In this document: positions 50,736 to 59,849 of the stretch, in pieces | How the letters are laid out: each line of letters begins with the position of its first letter | Numbering within the stretch: position 1 is the first letter of the stretch | Source: Methylosinus sp. PW1 | GTDB taxonomy: Bacteria; Pseudomonadota; Alphaproteobacteria; Rhizobiales; Beijerinckiaceae | Assembly (NCBI RefSeq): GCF_000745215.1 | Contig: NZ_JQNK01000009.1 | Span: 744,001-808,000, forward strand | Reading direction: 5' to 3' | Length of the DNA: 64,000 bases | The notes under the pieces: model-generated | What the model was told of the DNA's origin: nothing | Seen by the model: only the letters and a program-made list of their open reading frames with translations | Database searches by the model: none | Translations under genes and position numbers: made by a program

Positions 50736-51770
50736 ATGACCAGCTTTCCGCAGCGCGTCTTCTCCGGCGTGCAGTCCACCGGCAATCTGCATCTCGGCAA
50801 TTATCTCGGCGCGATCGTCAAATTCGTCGAGCTGCAGCAGAGCTTCGACTGCCTCTATTGCGTCGTGGACCTGCACGCCATCACCGTGCCGCAGGACCCG
50901 GTCGCGCTGCGCAACAACACGCGCGAGATCGCCGCGGCCTTCATCGCCTGCGGAATCGACCCGAAGAAGAACATCGTCTTCAATCAGAGCCAGGTGGCCG
51001 AGCACGCCGAGCTGGCGTGGGTGCTCAATTGCGTCGCCCGCATCGGCTGGCTCAATCGCATGACGCAGTTCAAGGACAAGGCCGGCAAGGATCGCGAGAA
51101 CGCCTCCATGGGCCTCTTGGACTATCCGGTGCTGATGGCCGCCGACATTCTGCTCTATCGCGCCACCCATGTGCCGGTCGGCGAGGATCAGAAGCAGCAT
51201 TTGGAGCTCGCCCGCGACATTGCGCAGAAGTTCAACAACGACTTCGCCGAATCGATCGCGCGCAACGGCTTCAACGACGCTTTCTTCCCGCTGCCGGAGC
51301 CGCTGATCTCCGGCCCGGCGACGCGCGTGATGAGCCTGCGCGACGGCACGAAGAAAATGTCGAAATCGGACGCCTCCGATTATTCGCGCATAAATCTCTC
51401 CGACGACGCCGACCAGATCGCACAGAAGGTGCGCAAGGCCAAGACCGACCCCGATGCGCTTCCTTCGGAAGAAAAGGGCCTCGAGGGACGCCCCGAGGCG
51501 GATAATCTCGTCGGCATTTTCGCGGCGCTGTCGCAGCGCACGAAAGCCGATGTGCTCGGCGAATTCGGCGGCTCCAATTTCTCGACCTTCAAGGTCGCGC
51601 TGGTCGATCTCGCCGTGGCGAAGCTCTCGCCGATCACCGCCGAAATGCGCAGACTGACGGCAGACGCAACCTATATCGACGATGTGCTGCGCGACGGCTC
51701 CGCGCGGGCGCGGGAACTGGCGCGCACGAATATGGATGCGGTGAAGGATATCGTCGGTTTTCTGCGCTGA
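50736..51770 (+). CDS. trpS: Tryptophanyl-tRNA synthetase
   Basis: A 344-residue class Ic aminoacyl-tRNA synthetase. The HIGH-like motif is in [16 protein letters not shown] and the KMSKS motif in [19 protein letters not shown] and the C-terminal helical anticodon-binding domain fit the bacterial short TrpRS. The ATG at 50736 gives the standard start [11 protein letters not shown]; the frame extends to 50676 without conservation. Alone on the + strand, convergent with glcF. Confidence 0.96.
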   Translation: MTSFPQRVFSGVQSTGNLHLGNYLGAIVKFVELQQSFDCLYCVVDLHAITVPQDPVALRNNTREIAAAFIACGIDPKKNIVFNQSQVAEHAELAWVLNCVARIGWLNRMTQFKDKAGKDRENASMGLLDYPVLMAADILLYRATHVPVGEDQKQHLELARDIAQKFNNDFAESIARNGFNDAFFPLPEPLISGPATRVMSLRDGTKKMSKSDASDYSRINLSDDADQIAQKVRKAKTDPDALPSEEKGLEGRPEADNLVGIFAALSQRTKADVLGEFGGSNFSTFKVALVDLAVAKLSPITAEMRRLTADATYIDDVLRDGSARARELARTNMDAVKDIVGFLR

Positions 51771-51780
51771 CCGATCGGCT

Positions 51781-53061
51781 CTAGGCGAGCGGCTTCGGGC
51801 CGCCGCTCGCCCAATCCAGCAATTGCACCGTATGGGTGATCGGGATTTCCGTCCCCTGCCCGATCTGAATCATGCAGCCGAGATTGCCCGCAGCGATCGC
51901 CTGCGGCGCGACCGACTCGATATTGGCGACCTTGCGCTCGCGCAACGCGCTCGCCAGCTCGCCCTGCAACAGATTGTAGGTTCCCGCCGAGCCGCAGCAG
52001 ATATGGCTCTCGGGCACGGGAACGACGTCGAAGCCGGCGCGACGCAGCAGCTCCATCGGCAGATCGGCGATCTTCTGCCCATGCTGCAATGAGCAGGCGG
52101 AATGATAGGCGACGCGCAGACGTCCGACATCGACCGAGGGCGCGAAATCGAGAGCGGCAATAATCTCCGTCACGTCGCGCGCCATTGCGGCGATGCGCGC
52201 GGCTCTTTCCGCGAGCGCGGGATCGTCGCGGAACATATGGCCATAATCCTTGACCGTCGTTCCGCAGCCGGATGTGTCGATCACGATATGATCGAGCCCG
52301 CCGCGCTCGATCTCGCGCGTCCAAGCCTCGATATTGCGGCGCGCGAGCGCATGTGAGTCCGCGCTCTTGCCGAGATGATGCGGCAGCGCCCCGCAGCAGC
52401 CGGCGCCATCCGCCACCACGATTTCCGCGCCGAGCCGCGTCAGCAGACGCGCGGTCGCCTCATGAATTTTCGTGTCGAGCACGGTCTGCGCGCAGCCGCT
52501 CAGCAGCGCGACGCGCATTTTGCGCGCGCCCTGCGCGGCGACGATTTGCGGGCGATCGATCGGCGAAGGCTCGGGCAAATGCGCCGGCGCCATTGCGATC
52601 ATGTCTCGCAGACGCCGCGGCAGCAGGCCCGCGAAAGGACGCGCCAACGCCGCGGCGCGCATGGACTGGCGAAACAGCGCCGGCCGCGTCAGCACGAAAG
52701 CCAGCGTCGCACGCAGCAGGCGATCGAGCAGCGGACGCCGATAGGTCTTCTCTATATGCGCGCGCGCATGATCGACGAGATGCATGTAATGCACGCTCGA
52801 CGGACATGTCGTCATGCAGGAGAGGCAGGAGAGGCAGCGATCGACATGGCGCACGGTGCGCTCGTCGGCGGCGCGGCCGTTCTCCAGCATCTCCTTCATG
52901 AGATAGATGCGCCCGCGCGGCGAATCGAGCTCGTCGCCTGTGAGCAGATAGGTCGGGCATGTCGCCGTGCAGAAGCCGCAATGCACGCAGGCGCGCAGAA
53001 TTTTCTCCGACTGCGCCATGTCGGGATCGGCGAGAAGCTCGGGAGAGAATTGCGTCAGCAT
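51781..53061 (-). CDS. glcF: Glycolate oxidase iron-sulfur subunit GlcF
   Basis: A 426-residue protein of the CCG/heterodisulfide-reductase-like group. N-terminal ferredoxin-like region with two 4Fe-4S motifs, CVHCGFCTATCPTY (25-38) and CLSCLSCMTTCPSS (about 76-89), then two CCG domains (DGAGCCGALPHH and SHICCGSAGTYNLLQ). It carries electrons from the GlcD/GlcE flavoprotein to the quinone pool while glycolate is oxidised to glyoxylate. Last gene of glcDEF. Confidence 0.95.
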   Translation of the reverse strand: MLTQFSPELLADPDMAQSEKILRACVHCGFCTATCPTYLLTGDELDSPRGRIYLMKEMLENGRAADERTVRHVDRCLSCLSCMTTCPSSVHYMHLVDHARAHIEKTYRRPLLDRLLRATLAFVLTRPALFRQSMRAAALARPFAGLLPRRLRDMIAMAPAHLPEPSPIDRPQIVAAQGARKMRVALLSGCAQTVLDTKIHEATARLLTRLGAEIVVADGAGCCGALPHHLGKSADSHALARRNIEAWTREIERGGLDHIVIDTSGCGTTVKDYGHMFRDDPALAERAARIAAMARDVTEIIAALDFAPSVDVGRLRVAYHSACSLQHGQKIADLPMELLRRAGFDVVPVPESHICCGSAGTYNLLQGELASALRERKVANIESVAPQAIAAGNLGCMIQIGQGTEIPITHTVQLLDWASGGPKPLA

Positions 53062-53088
53062 CGCTTCTTTCGACTTGTCTCGAAGAGG

Positions 53089-53207
53089 CCCCCTCCCTCA
53101 CCCTCCCCCGCTTTGCGGGAGAGGGGGCGGCCGACGTATCGCGCACTCTCGATGAAGCGCGCAATCCGCTCCCTCTCCCGCAACGCGGGGGAGGGATGGG
53201 GAGGGGG
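53089..53207. repeat. Inverted repeat pair in the glcE-glcF gap
   Basis: Arm 53089-53125 and the reverse complement of 53171-53207 match in about 33 of 37 bases. Each arm carries the CCCTCCCCCGC...GCGGGAGAGGG palindrome. Together they can form a long cruciform between glcE and glcF. Confidence 0.75.
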
Positions 53208-53218
53208 CGTCCGCGCCA

Positions 53219-54394
53219 TCAGAACTCCGCGCGCAATCGCCCGCGCTCCAGAATGAAGCGTGGATCGAAAGCCTCCTTCACGCGCCGCGTCAGCGCGGCG
53301 AGAGCGGCAGGCTGCGGATGAAACACATCGACGCGCGCGCGAATATCGGCGTCGGCGCCGATCAGCGTCGCATGGCCGCCGAGCGCATCGACGATCGCGC
53401 GAATGGCCGTCGCATGGGCATCCGCCGCCGTCTCGAGGCGCAGCCAGACGAGGCCGCCGGCCCAATCATAGACATGCGCGACGATCGGCGCGCCGGCGCC
53501 GCGCAGCCGCTCGACGAAGGCAAAACCGTCCGTCGGCGCGAGCGAAACGCGCCATATGACGCCCTCCCCCGCGATCGGCTCGGCGTCGCGAAGGCGCGAC
53601 CAGAAGGCGCGGCTTTCGTCTGCTGCGAGAACGCGCGTCGCGCCGCCGAAATCGGCGAGAAAGCGCGTGAGATCGTCGCGACGCGTCGTGACGGAAATCT
53701 GAGGCCCTTCGAGCCGCAGCGCAGCGGCGTCGGCCTGCGGATCATAGGCGAGGCTCGACACTTCATAAGGCGAGCCGGACGCTTTGCGCAGCGCTGCGAG
53801 GCCCTTCTCCGCCCCGAGGCTGGAGAGCAGCAAGGTCTCCTCCGTCTCCGCCTTGGGCAGCACCTTCAGCGTCAGCTCGGTGAGCGCGGCGAGCGTGCCA
53901 TAGGAGCCGGCGACGAGCTTGGAGAGATCATAGCCGGTGACATTCTTCATCACGCGGCCGCCGGATTTCACGATCTCGCCGCGGCCGGTGACGCTGCGAA
54001 AGCCGAGCAGATGATCGCGCGCCGCGCCCGCCTTTATCCGTCGCGGGCCGGAGGCGTTGGTCGCGATCACGCCGCCGATGGTGGCGTCGTCGCGCGCGCC
54101 GCCGAGCAGCGCCGCATGATCCATCGGCTCGAAGGCCAATTGCTGATTTTGCGCGTCGAGCAGAGCGACGATCTCGCGCAAAGGCGTGCCGGCGCGAGCA
54201 GTGAGCACCAGCTCCTGCGGCTCATAGAGCGTGACGCCGGTGAGCGCGGCGAGCGAGAGCACGCGATCGCGCTGCGTCGCGCGGCCGAGCCCGGCTTTGG
54301 AGCCATGGCCTTCGATCGACAAAGGCGCATCGTGCGCGAGCGCGGTGCGGATGGCCTCGGCGACGTCTTTCTCGTCTCTCGGAGTCAGGCGCAT
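53219..54394 (-). CDS. glcE: Glycolate oxidase FAD-binding subunit GlcE
   Basis: A 391-residue FAD-binding protein of the PCMH/vanillyl-alcohol-oxidase fold. Pyrophosphate-loop features are LSIEGHGSKAGLGR (about 28-41), LTARAGTPLREIVALL and DATIGGVIATNASGPRRIKAGAARDHLLGFRSVTGRGEIVKSGGRVMKNVTGYDLSKL (about 110-170). The start at 54394 (MRLTPRDEKDV) is clear; the frame continues to 54679 through an intergenic repeat, which is not coding. Forms the glycolate dehydrogenase with GlcD and GlcF. Confidence 0.94.
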   Translation of the reverse strand: MRLTPRDEKDVAEAIRTALAHDAPLSIEGHGSKAGLGRATQRDRVLSLAALTGVTLYEPQELVLTARAGTPLREIVALLDAQNQQLAFEPMDHAALLGGARDDATIGGVIATNASGPRRIKAGAARDHLLGFRSVTGRGEIVKSGGRVMKNVTGYDLSKLVAGSYGTLAALTELTLKVLPKAETEETLLLSSLGAEKGLAALRKASGSPYEVSSLAYDPQADAAALRLEGPQISVTTRRDDLTRFLADFGGATRVLAADESRAFWSRLRDAEPIAGEGVIWRVSLAPTDGFAFVERLRGAGAPIVAHVYDWAGGLVWLRLETAADAHATAIRAIVDALGGHATLIGADADIRARVDVFHPQPAALAALTRRVKEAFDPRFILERGRLRAEF

Positions 54395-54426
54395 GCGACG
54401 CGCTTCCCGAGTCGCGCCGCGCGACT

Positions 54427-54595
54427 CCTTCTCCCACTCGTGGGAGAAGGTGGCCCCGCGAAGCGGGGTCGGATGAGGGCTCTCGCCCGTTTGCGAAAAA
54501 ACATCGTCTTCTCGTTCGAGCGCGCGAATTCTGCGCGGACCCTCATCCGACCCTCGCTGACGCGAGGGCCACCTTCTCCCACAAGTGGGAGAAGG
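54427..54595. repeat. Inverted repeat pair in the glcD-glcE gap
   Basis: Arm 54427-54479 (ccttctcccact to gatgaggg) is repeated in inverted orientation at 54540-54595, both containing the CTTCTCCCAC..GTGGGAGAAGG dyad, a central GC palindrome and the CGGATGAGGG end. Separated by about 60 bases. The family recurs in part near 60515-60560. Confidence 0.8.
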
Positions 54596-54632
54596 GGCGC
54601 GCGCGAAGATTGTTGGAAGGCGGCCGGCGTCA

Positions 54633-56126
54633 TCAAAACCTCGGCAGCTCTGGGAACGGCAGCTTGCCGCTCTGCACATGCATCATGCCGAGCTCGGCGC
54701 AGCGATGCAGAGTCGGAAACACTTTTCCCGGATTGAGCCTGTGTTGCGGATCGAAGGCGCATTTGACGCGCTGCTGCTGCGCGAGATCGATCTCGTCGAA
54801 CATCTCGCCCATCAGATCGCGCTTTTCGACGCCGACGCCATGCTCGCCGGTCAGCACGCCGCCGACCTCGACGCAAAGGCGGAGAATATCGGCGCCGAGC
54901 TTTTCGGCCCTTTCGATATCGCCCTCCTTGGAGGCGTCATAGAGAATGAGCGGATGCAGATTGCCGTCTCCGGCGTGGAACACATTGGCGACGCGCAGCC
55001 CATGAAATTTCGCCAGCCCATCCATGCGCGTCAGCACCTCCGGCAGTCTCCCGCGCGGGATCGTGCCGTCCATGCAGAGATAATCCGGGCCGATGCAGCT
55101 CACCGCCGGAAAAGCATTCTTGCGCCCGGCCCAGAAGCGCAGCCGCTCCGCCTCATTCTGCGAGATGCGCGTCTGCGTCGCGCCTTCTTCGCGGGCGATG
55201 CTCTCGACGACGGCGACGAGGTGATCGACCTCCGCCGGCGTGCCGTCCAGCTCCACGATGACGATGGCGCCGGCGTCGAGCGGATAGCCGCAGGGCTGGA
55301 AATTCTCGACAGCGCCAATTGTGGCGGCGTCCATCATCTCGAGCCCGCCCGGAATAATGCCACGCGCGATTATGGCGCCGACACAGCGCGCGCCGGCCTC
55401 CACTGTGGGGAAGGCGAGCAGCAGGCCGCGCGCGGATACGGGCTTTTGCAGCAGCCGCACCGTCACTTCCGTCACCACGCCGAGCAGCCCTTCGGAGCCT
55501 GTCATCAGCCCCATGAGATCATAGAGCTCGCTGTCCAGATGCTTGCCGCCGAGGCGCAGCGCCTCGCCGCCCATCAGCACGACCTCGAGGCCGAGTATGT
55601 TGTTGGTGGTCAGCCCATATTTCAGGCAATGCACGCCGCCGGCGTTCTCGCCGACATTGCCGCCTATGGTGCAGGCGATCTGCGAGGAGGGATCGGGCGC
55701 ATAATAGAAGCCCGCATATTCGACGGCTTTCGAGATGGCGAGATTTTGCACGCCGGGCTGCACGCGCGCGCAGCGATTCTCGAAATCCACCTCCAATATG
55801 CGGTTGAACTTGGCCATTCCGAGCAGAATGCCGTCCTCGAGCGGCAGCGCGCCGCCGGAGAGCGAGGTGCCGGCGCCGCGCGGCACCACTTTCACGTTCA
55901 TCTCCTGGGCCAGCGCCATGATCGCGCTCACCTGCGCCACCGTCTCCGGCAGCGCCACGACCAGCGGCAGCGCGCGATACATGACCAGCGCGTCGCATTC
56001 ATAGGCGCGGCGCGCGGTCTCGTCGGCGATGACATTGGCGGCGGGCAGAATGGCGCGCAGGCGCGCCAGCAGCTCCTCGCGGCGCGCCAATATCGCCTGC
56101 TCGGGTAGCGGCATGATAAGGGACAT
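54633..56126 (-). CDS. glcD: Glycolate oxidase FAD-binding subunit GlcD
   Basis: A 497-residue FAD flavoprotein that oxidises glycolate. The PCMH FAD domain has LPETVAQVSAIM, VPRGAGTSLSGGALPLEDGILLGMAKFNRILEVD and PDPSSQIACTIGGNVGENAGGVHCLKYGLTTNNI. The C-terminal domain has NVFHAGDGNLHPLILYD and GGVLTGEHGVGVEKRDLM, with the active-site His. It leads the glcDEF operon on the minus strand, diverging from glcG. Confidence 0.96.
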   Translation of the reverse strand: MSLIMPLPEQAILARREELLARLRAILPAANVIADETARRAYECDALVMYRALPLVVALPETVAQVSAIMALAQEMNVKVVPRGAGTSLSGGALPLEDGILLGMAKFNRILEVDFENRCARVQPGVQNLAISKAVEYAGFYYAPDPSSQIACTIGGNVGENAGGVHCLKYGLTTNNILGLEVVLMGGEALRLGGKHLDSELYDLMGLMTGSEGLLGVVTEVTVRLLQKPVSARGLLLAFPTVEAGARCVGAIIARGIIPGGLEMMDAATIGAVENFQPCGYPLDAGAIVIVELDGTPAEVDHLVAVVESIAREEGATQTRISQNEAERLRFWAGRKNAFPAVSCIGPDYLCMDGTIPRGRLPEVLTRMDGLAKFHGLRVANVFHAGDGNLHPLILYDASKEGDIERAEKLGADILRLCVEVGGVLTGEHGVGVEKRDLMGEMFDEIDLAQQQRVKCAFDPQHRLNPGKVFPTLHRCAELGMMHVQSGKLPFPELPRF

Positions 56127-56277
56127 GCGATCTCGCTGAAAATGCCGAAACTTTGGCTCGGCGCTGCGGCCGGCTTGCGCGCGCCGGCCGTTTCGTGCTC
56201 GTTACCTCCCTATTCGAGCGGGCGCCGGCGCGCAAGCCCGCCGCTCGCCGCGGCCGCGAAGGCAAGGACCCATTGCG

Positions 56278-56691
56278 ATGAAGACCAGATTTGCGCTCAC
56301 TCTCGCCGACGCCAGACGCGTCGCCGCCGCGGCGGAGGCCGAAGCGGTGAAGAATGACTGGAGCGTCGTCGTCGCAATCGTCGACGAAGGCGGCCATCTC
56401 GTGCTTTTGCAGCGCATCGACGGAACGCAGCCGGCCTCCGCCGAGATCGCGACGCAGAAGGCGCGCACGGCGGCTCTGTTCAAGCGTCCGAGCAAGGCGC
56501 TCGAGGATATCGTCGCCGGCGGACGCGTCGCCATGCTGAGCCTGCCCGGGATCACGGCGGTGGAAGGCGGCCTGCCGCTCGTCTATCGCGGCGATATTGT
56601 GGGCGCGATCGGCGTCTCCGGCTTGCAGTCCTTCCAGGATGGACTCGTCGCCAAAGCGGGGGCGGAGAGCCTGGACGATGGGCAATCATGA
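56278..56691 (+). CDS. glcG: GlcG/HbpS family protein
   Basis: A 137-residue protein of the GlcG/HbpS (PduO-C-like) fold, with VVVAIVDEGGHLVLLQRIDGTQPASAEIATQKARTAALF near residues 30-70 and GGLPLVYRGDIVGAIGVSG near 95-113. GlcG genes accompany glycolate oxidase genes in many bacteria, but the role is unclear; HbpS relatives bind haem. Divergent from glcD with about 150 bases between, which must hold both promoters. Confidence 0.88.
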   Translation: MKTRFALTLADARRVAAAAEAEAVKNDWSVVVAIVDEGGHLVLLQRIDGTQPASAEIATQKARTAALFKRPSKALEDIVAGGRVAMLSLPGITAVEGGLPLVYRGDIVGAIGVSGLQSFQDGLVAKAGAESLDDGQS

Positions 56692-56743
56692 CGAAAAACG
56701 GCGATGATTCGGCGCCTCGACTTCGTTGCGCCGCTTTCGCGCC

Positions 56744-57082
56744 TCAATCCATTATGGGGCCGGACAGCGCCATCAGCGCCGCGACGACGCTTTCGGGCGA
56801 AATATTTTCTCCGCTGGCGAAATCGATGAGCAGCGGCTCGTCGCCGCAAATATGCGCGAGCAGAGCGATCTGAAAGCCTTCCTCGCCCATCAGCGCGCGA
56901 ATATCGCCGGGATCGACGCCGGTGAGCGCCAGAAAACGCCCCATGCGATCATCATCCGCGGCCAGAAAAACCAATGATCGCAAGGCTATAGATCGCGCGT
57001 CCGATTTCGATGGCGCGGCCGCCCGCTTTTCGCCACCGAGACGGTGTCTAGTCTTTTCGATTTTCATTTCATCAATCTTCAT
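56744..57082 (-). CDS. DUF3572 family protein
   Basis: A protein of about 112 residues of the alphaproteobacterial DUF3572 family: [62 protein letters not shown] and a helical end. DUF3572 genes frequently sit next to divK-pleD, as here, but no function is assigned. Starts at 57082 or 57067 are possible; neither has a strong ribosome site. Confidence 0.8.
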   Translation of the reverse strand: MKIDEMKIEKTRHRLGGEKRAAAPSKSDARSIALRSLVFLAADDDRMGRFLALTGVDPGDIRALMGEEGFQIALLAHICGDEPLLIDFASGENISPESVVAALMALSGPIMD

Positions 57083-57229
57083 CTGCTAACCCGAAGGCGA
57101 GATCGTCTTCGAATGCACCGGCTTTCGATCTTGAGACGAGACGGAACCTTCCGCCGCCGCCTCCGGGAACGAGACGCCAATGGGCGCGAGCCGCGCCGAA
57201 ACGAGAGCAGAATCGCGAGAGCGGAGCCA

Positions 57230-57601
57230 ATGCCCAAAACAGTCCTCATCGTAGAGGATAACGAGCTCAACATGAAGCTCTTCAACGATCTCCTCGAGGC
57301 CAATGGGCATTCGACGCTGCAAACAAAGAGCGGCGTCGAGGCGATCGCGCTGGCGCGCAGCCACTCGCCGGACCTCATATTGATGGACATTCAGCTGCCG
57401 GAGATCTCGGGCCTCGAGGTCACGCGCTGGATCAAGGACGACGAGCAGTTGCGCTCCATCCCCATCATCGCGATCACCGCCTTCGCGATGAAGGGCGACG
57501 AGGAGAAAATTCGCCAGGGCGGCTGCGAGGCCTATCTCTCGAAGCCGATCTCCGTGGCCCGCTTTCTGGAAACAGTAAACGCATTTTTGGCGGACAGGTG
57601 A
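57230..57601 (+). CDS. divK: Single-domain response regulator DivK
   Basis: A 123-residue receiver domain with no output domain. Acidic pocket in VEDNELNM, phospho-acceptor Asp in [21 protein letters not shown] (residue about 53), Thr and Lys switch residues in [12 protein letters not shown] and YLSKPIS. DivK couples the DivJ and PleC kinases to cell-cycle control and asymmetric division. The ATG at 57230 follows GCGGAG and matches the family; the open frame upstream to 57044 is not conserved. PleD follows after 13 bases. Confidence 0.94.
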   Translation: MPKTVLIVEDNELNMKLFNDLLEANGHSTLQTKSGVEAIALARSHSPDLILMDIQLPEISGLEVTRWIKDDEQLRSIPIIAITAFAMKGDEEKIRQGGCEAYLSKPISVARFLETVNAFLADR

Positions 57602-57614
57602 GAGGCCGAGCGTC

Positions 57615-58985
57615 ATGACCGCACGCATTCTGATCGTCGACGATCTTCTGCCCAATATCAAATTGCTCGAGGCGCGTCTGACGGCCGAATATTTCGACGT
57701 CCTCTCGGCGACCAACGGGCCGGAGGCGATCGCGCTCTGCCGCGAGGAACGCTGCGACATCGTGCTGCTGGATGTGATGATGCCGGGCATGGATGGCTTC
57801 GAGGTGTGCAGGCGCCTGAAGGCCGACCCCATCACCGCGCATATTCCGGTCGTGATGGTCACGGCGCTCGATCAGCCGGCAGACCGGCTGCGCGGCCTCG
57901 AGGCCGGCGCCGATGATTTCCTCACCAAGCCCGTCGACGAGATCGCGCTCATCGCGCGCGTTCGCTCGCTCGCCCGCCTCAAGGTGATGCTCGACGAATT
58001 GCGCGCCCGCGCGGACACTTCCGCCAGCCTCGGCCTCGGCGACAAGGGCGCGCGCGCAATGGCCGACGCCGGCAAGAACGGCCGCATTCTCGTGCTCGAG
58101 GATCGCGGCGGCTCGGCCGAGCGAATCACCATTGCGCTGCGCGATCAGCATGAGGTGACGATCGTCTCCGATCCGCAGGACGCGCTGTTCCGCGCCGCGG
58201 AAGGGAATTTCGACCTAATCGCCGTCAGCCTCGACCTCAAGGGATTCGACGCGCTGCGCTTCTGCAGCCAGATTCGCTCGCTCGAGCGCACGCGCGCGCT
58301 GCCCATTCTCGTCATGGCCGATATGGACGATCGCAGCCGCATATTGCGCGGCCTCGATCTCGGCGTGAACGACTATATCGTTCGGCCGGTCGATCGAAAC
58401 GAGCTGGTCGCTCGCGTGCGCAGCCAGCTGCGCCGCAAGCGCTACGCCGACAGCCTGCGCTCTGATCTGCAGGCCGCCATCGAGCTCGCCGCCGTCGATT
58501 CGCTGACCGGCCTCAACAACAGGCGCTATCTCGAGACGCATCTCTCGGCCCTGCTCGACCAGGCCGCTCACAAGGGCCGCGCGCTGACGCTGATGATGCT
58601 CGACATCGATCATTTCAAATCGGTCAACGACACGCATGGCCATGACGCCGGCGACGAGGTGCTGAAGCATTTCGCGCAGCGCATGAAGCGCGTGGTGCGC
58701 AGCGCCGATCTCATCTGCCGCCTCGGCGGCGAGGAGTTCGTCATCGTGATGCCGGACACGCCGCTGGTCGTCGCCGCCAAAGTGGCCGAGCGCGTGCGCG
58801 CCGCCATACAGTCCGAGCCTTTCTGCATCGACCGCAGCGGCCGCACCATTCCCGTCACCACCTCGATCGGCATCGCCGAGCGCGGCAAGGACGCCAACGC
58901 CGAGGCGCTGCTGCGGCGCGCCGACAAGGCGCTCTATGAGTCGAAGAGCGGCGGCCGCAATCGCGTCACCGCCGCCGCGGCCTGA
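57615..58985 (+). CDS. pleD: Diguanylate cyclase response regulator PleD
   Basis: A 456-residue c-di-GMP synthase. The first receiver domain has the acceptor Asp in IVLLDVMMPGMDGFEVCRRL (about 53) and Lys in LTKPVDE; a second, degenerate receiver (about 155-275) serves as a dimerisation adaptor. The GGDEF domain shows DSLTGLNNRRYLETHL, MLDIDHFKSVNDTHGHDAGDEVL and active-site GGEEF (RLGGEEFVIVM). Converts two GTP to cyclic di-GMP, driving swarmer-to-stalked type transitions in relatives. Cotranscribed with divK. Confidence 0.96.
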   Translation: MTARILIVDDLLPNIKLLEARLTAEYFDVLSATNGPEAIALCREERCDIVLLDVMMPGMDGFEVCRRLKADPITAHIPVVMVTALDQPADRLRGLEAGADDFLTKPVDEIALIARVRSLARLKVMLDELRARADTSASLGLGDKGARAMADAGKNGRILVLEDRGGSAERITIALRDQHEVTIVSDPQDALFRAAEGNFDLIAVSLDLKGFDALRFCSQIRSLERTRALPILVMADMDDRSRILRGLDLGVNDYIVRPVDRNELVARVRSQLRRKRYADSLRSDLQAAIELAAVDSLTGLNNRRYLETHLSALLDQAAHKGRALTLMMLDIDHFKSVNDTHGHDAGDEVLKHFAQRMKRVVRSADLICRLGGEEFVIVMPDTPLVVAAKVAERVRAAIQSEPFCIDRSGRTIPVTTSIGIAERGKDANAEALLRRADKALYESKSGGRNRVTAAAA

Positions 58986-59005
58986 CTTTTTCCCCCTCCC
59001 ACGCC

Positions 59006-59085
59006 AAAAAAAGACCCGCCCGAGACCATCGTCATCGGGCGGGGTTGAAAGTTGGGAGCCCCACTCGGAGGAGAGCTTCCGAGTG
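59006..59085 (-). ncRNA. Candidate small RNA resembling the alpha-r8/MmgR family
   Basis: On the minus strand a hairpin with stem CACTCGGA/TCCGAGTG (top 59078-59085 with 59062-59069) and loop AGCUCUCC is followed by GGGGCUCCCAACUUUCAA. A perfect 9 bp terminator hairpin (59015-59023 with 59035-59043) with a TC and T7 tail ends at 59006. The pyrimidine-rich CUCUCC loop could base-pair with ribosome binding sites. The stretch lies directly behind pleD, where I recall MmgR/alpha-r8 lying in rhizobia. The structure is seen; the family is from memory, and no promoter is evident. Confidence 0.5.
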
Positions 59086-59346
59086 AAGAGGTGAGGCGCG
59101 CGCCATCTTAAGGGCGCTGCGCCGATGGGATCGCCCTCGGCTCCGCGAGCTCACGCGATAAAGACGCGCGATCGCTCGGCGAGACACGGGCGGAAATTCA
59201 TCGATTGAAGGACGGGGGAAGAGCCGATCGCTCTCCGAACCCGCTTTCAGGCGTCGCGATCGGCGGCGAGAGAGCGCTTCGATCGTCGGACGCGGCCTGC
59301 TCCCGGCTCGAGGACGGCAAAATGCGCCCCCGATGTCACAAGGGGA
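59086..59346. other. Intergenic region between pleD and a DUF2946-like gene
   Basis: About 260 bases with a few partial dyads (for example GGCGCTGCGCC near 59115) but no supported gene. The rpmG gene that often follows pleD in this order is not present. The candidate small RNA promoter would have to lie here on the minus strand. Confidence 0.4.
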
Positions 59347-59709
59347 TCAGGCGATTGTGGCGGGTGGCGCGCGTGGCGAGAGGGGCCGCAGTTCCGGCGG
59401 CGCGGCGGCGGCCTCGGCCGTCCGAGCGTCGAACGCCGGCGGAGAGGCCGCGGGGAAGTCGAAAGCGAGGACAATGACCACCGCATCGGAGCCATCGACC
59501 TCGGCCGCCGAGCTGCAATGAAGCATGCAGCAAGGGCCGACATGCTTCTCGACAGGCGCGGTGTCGGAGGTGGGAGAACCCGGCTGAGCGGTGACGCAGA
59601 CGACGCCGAAAGCGCCGTCCTGGGCCATGGCGCCAGTGGCGAAGCCGACCGCCACGATCTGCAGCAGAAGGACAGCAGCCGCCAGCATGCCGACGACGGC
59701 TCTCTCCAT
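59347..59709 (-). CDS. DUF2946-like exported protein
   Basis: A 120-residue protein with a signal-anchor at residues 6-30 (GMLAAAVLLLQIVAVGFATGAMAQ), then a mature region with Cys residues in VVCVTAQ, and a Cys-Cys-Met-Leu-His-Cys cluster, followed by an aliphatic stretch VVIVLAFDFPAA and a Pro/Ala-rich tail. The layout, including Cys and His in the middle, resembles DUF2946 proteins that often sit near copper genes, but no such genes are close. Start at 59709 with MERAVVGML; longer frames lack a signal context. Overlapping frames in this region make the call moderate. Confidence 0.55.
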   Translation of the reverse strand: MERAVVGMLAAAVLLLQIVAVGFATGAMAQDGAFGVVCVTAQPGSPTSDTAPVEKHVGPCCMLHCSSAAEVDGSDAVVIVLAFDFPAASPPAFDARTAEAAAAPPELRPLSPRAPPATIA

Positions 59710-59849
59710 TCTGAAGATCTTGCGAGTCTCGACTTGCACGGGCCGCCTTCTCCGAGCTGCGAGCCTCAACGCTAGGGGAGCGGCGGCGAAGGGTCAAGGC
59801 GCCCGCCGAGGCTCTCCTGCGGCAAGTTGTCGCGCAGCAAAGCAAAAGC

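Noticed and set aside
54395..54679. N-terminal extension of GlcE
   Set aside because: The open frame covers the inverted repeat and reads as low-complexity Arg/Ser/Pro; the family start is at 54394.
59086..59346. rpmG (L33) behind pleD
   Set aside because: Expected from synteny in this order, but no frame encoding an L33-like protein is present.
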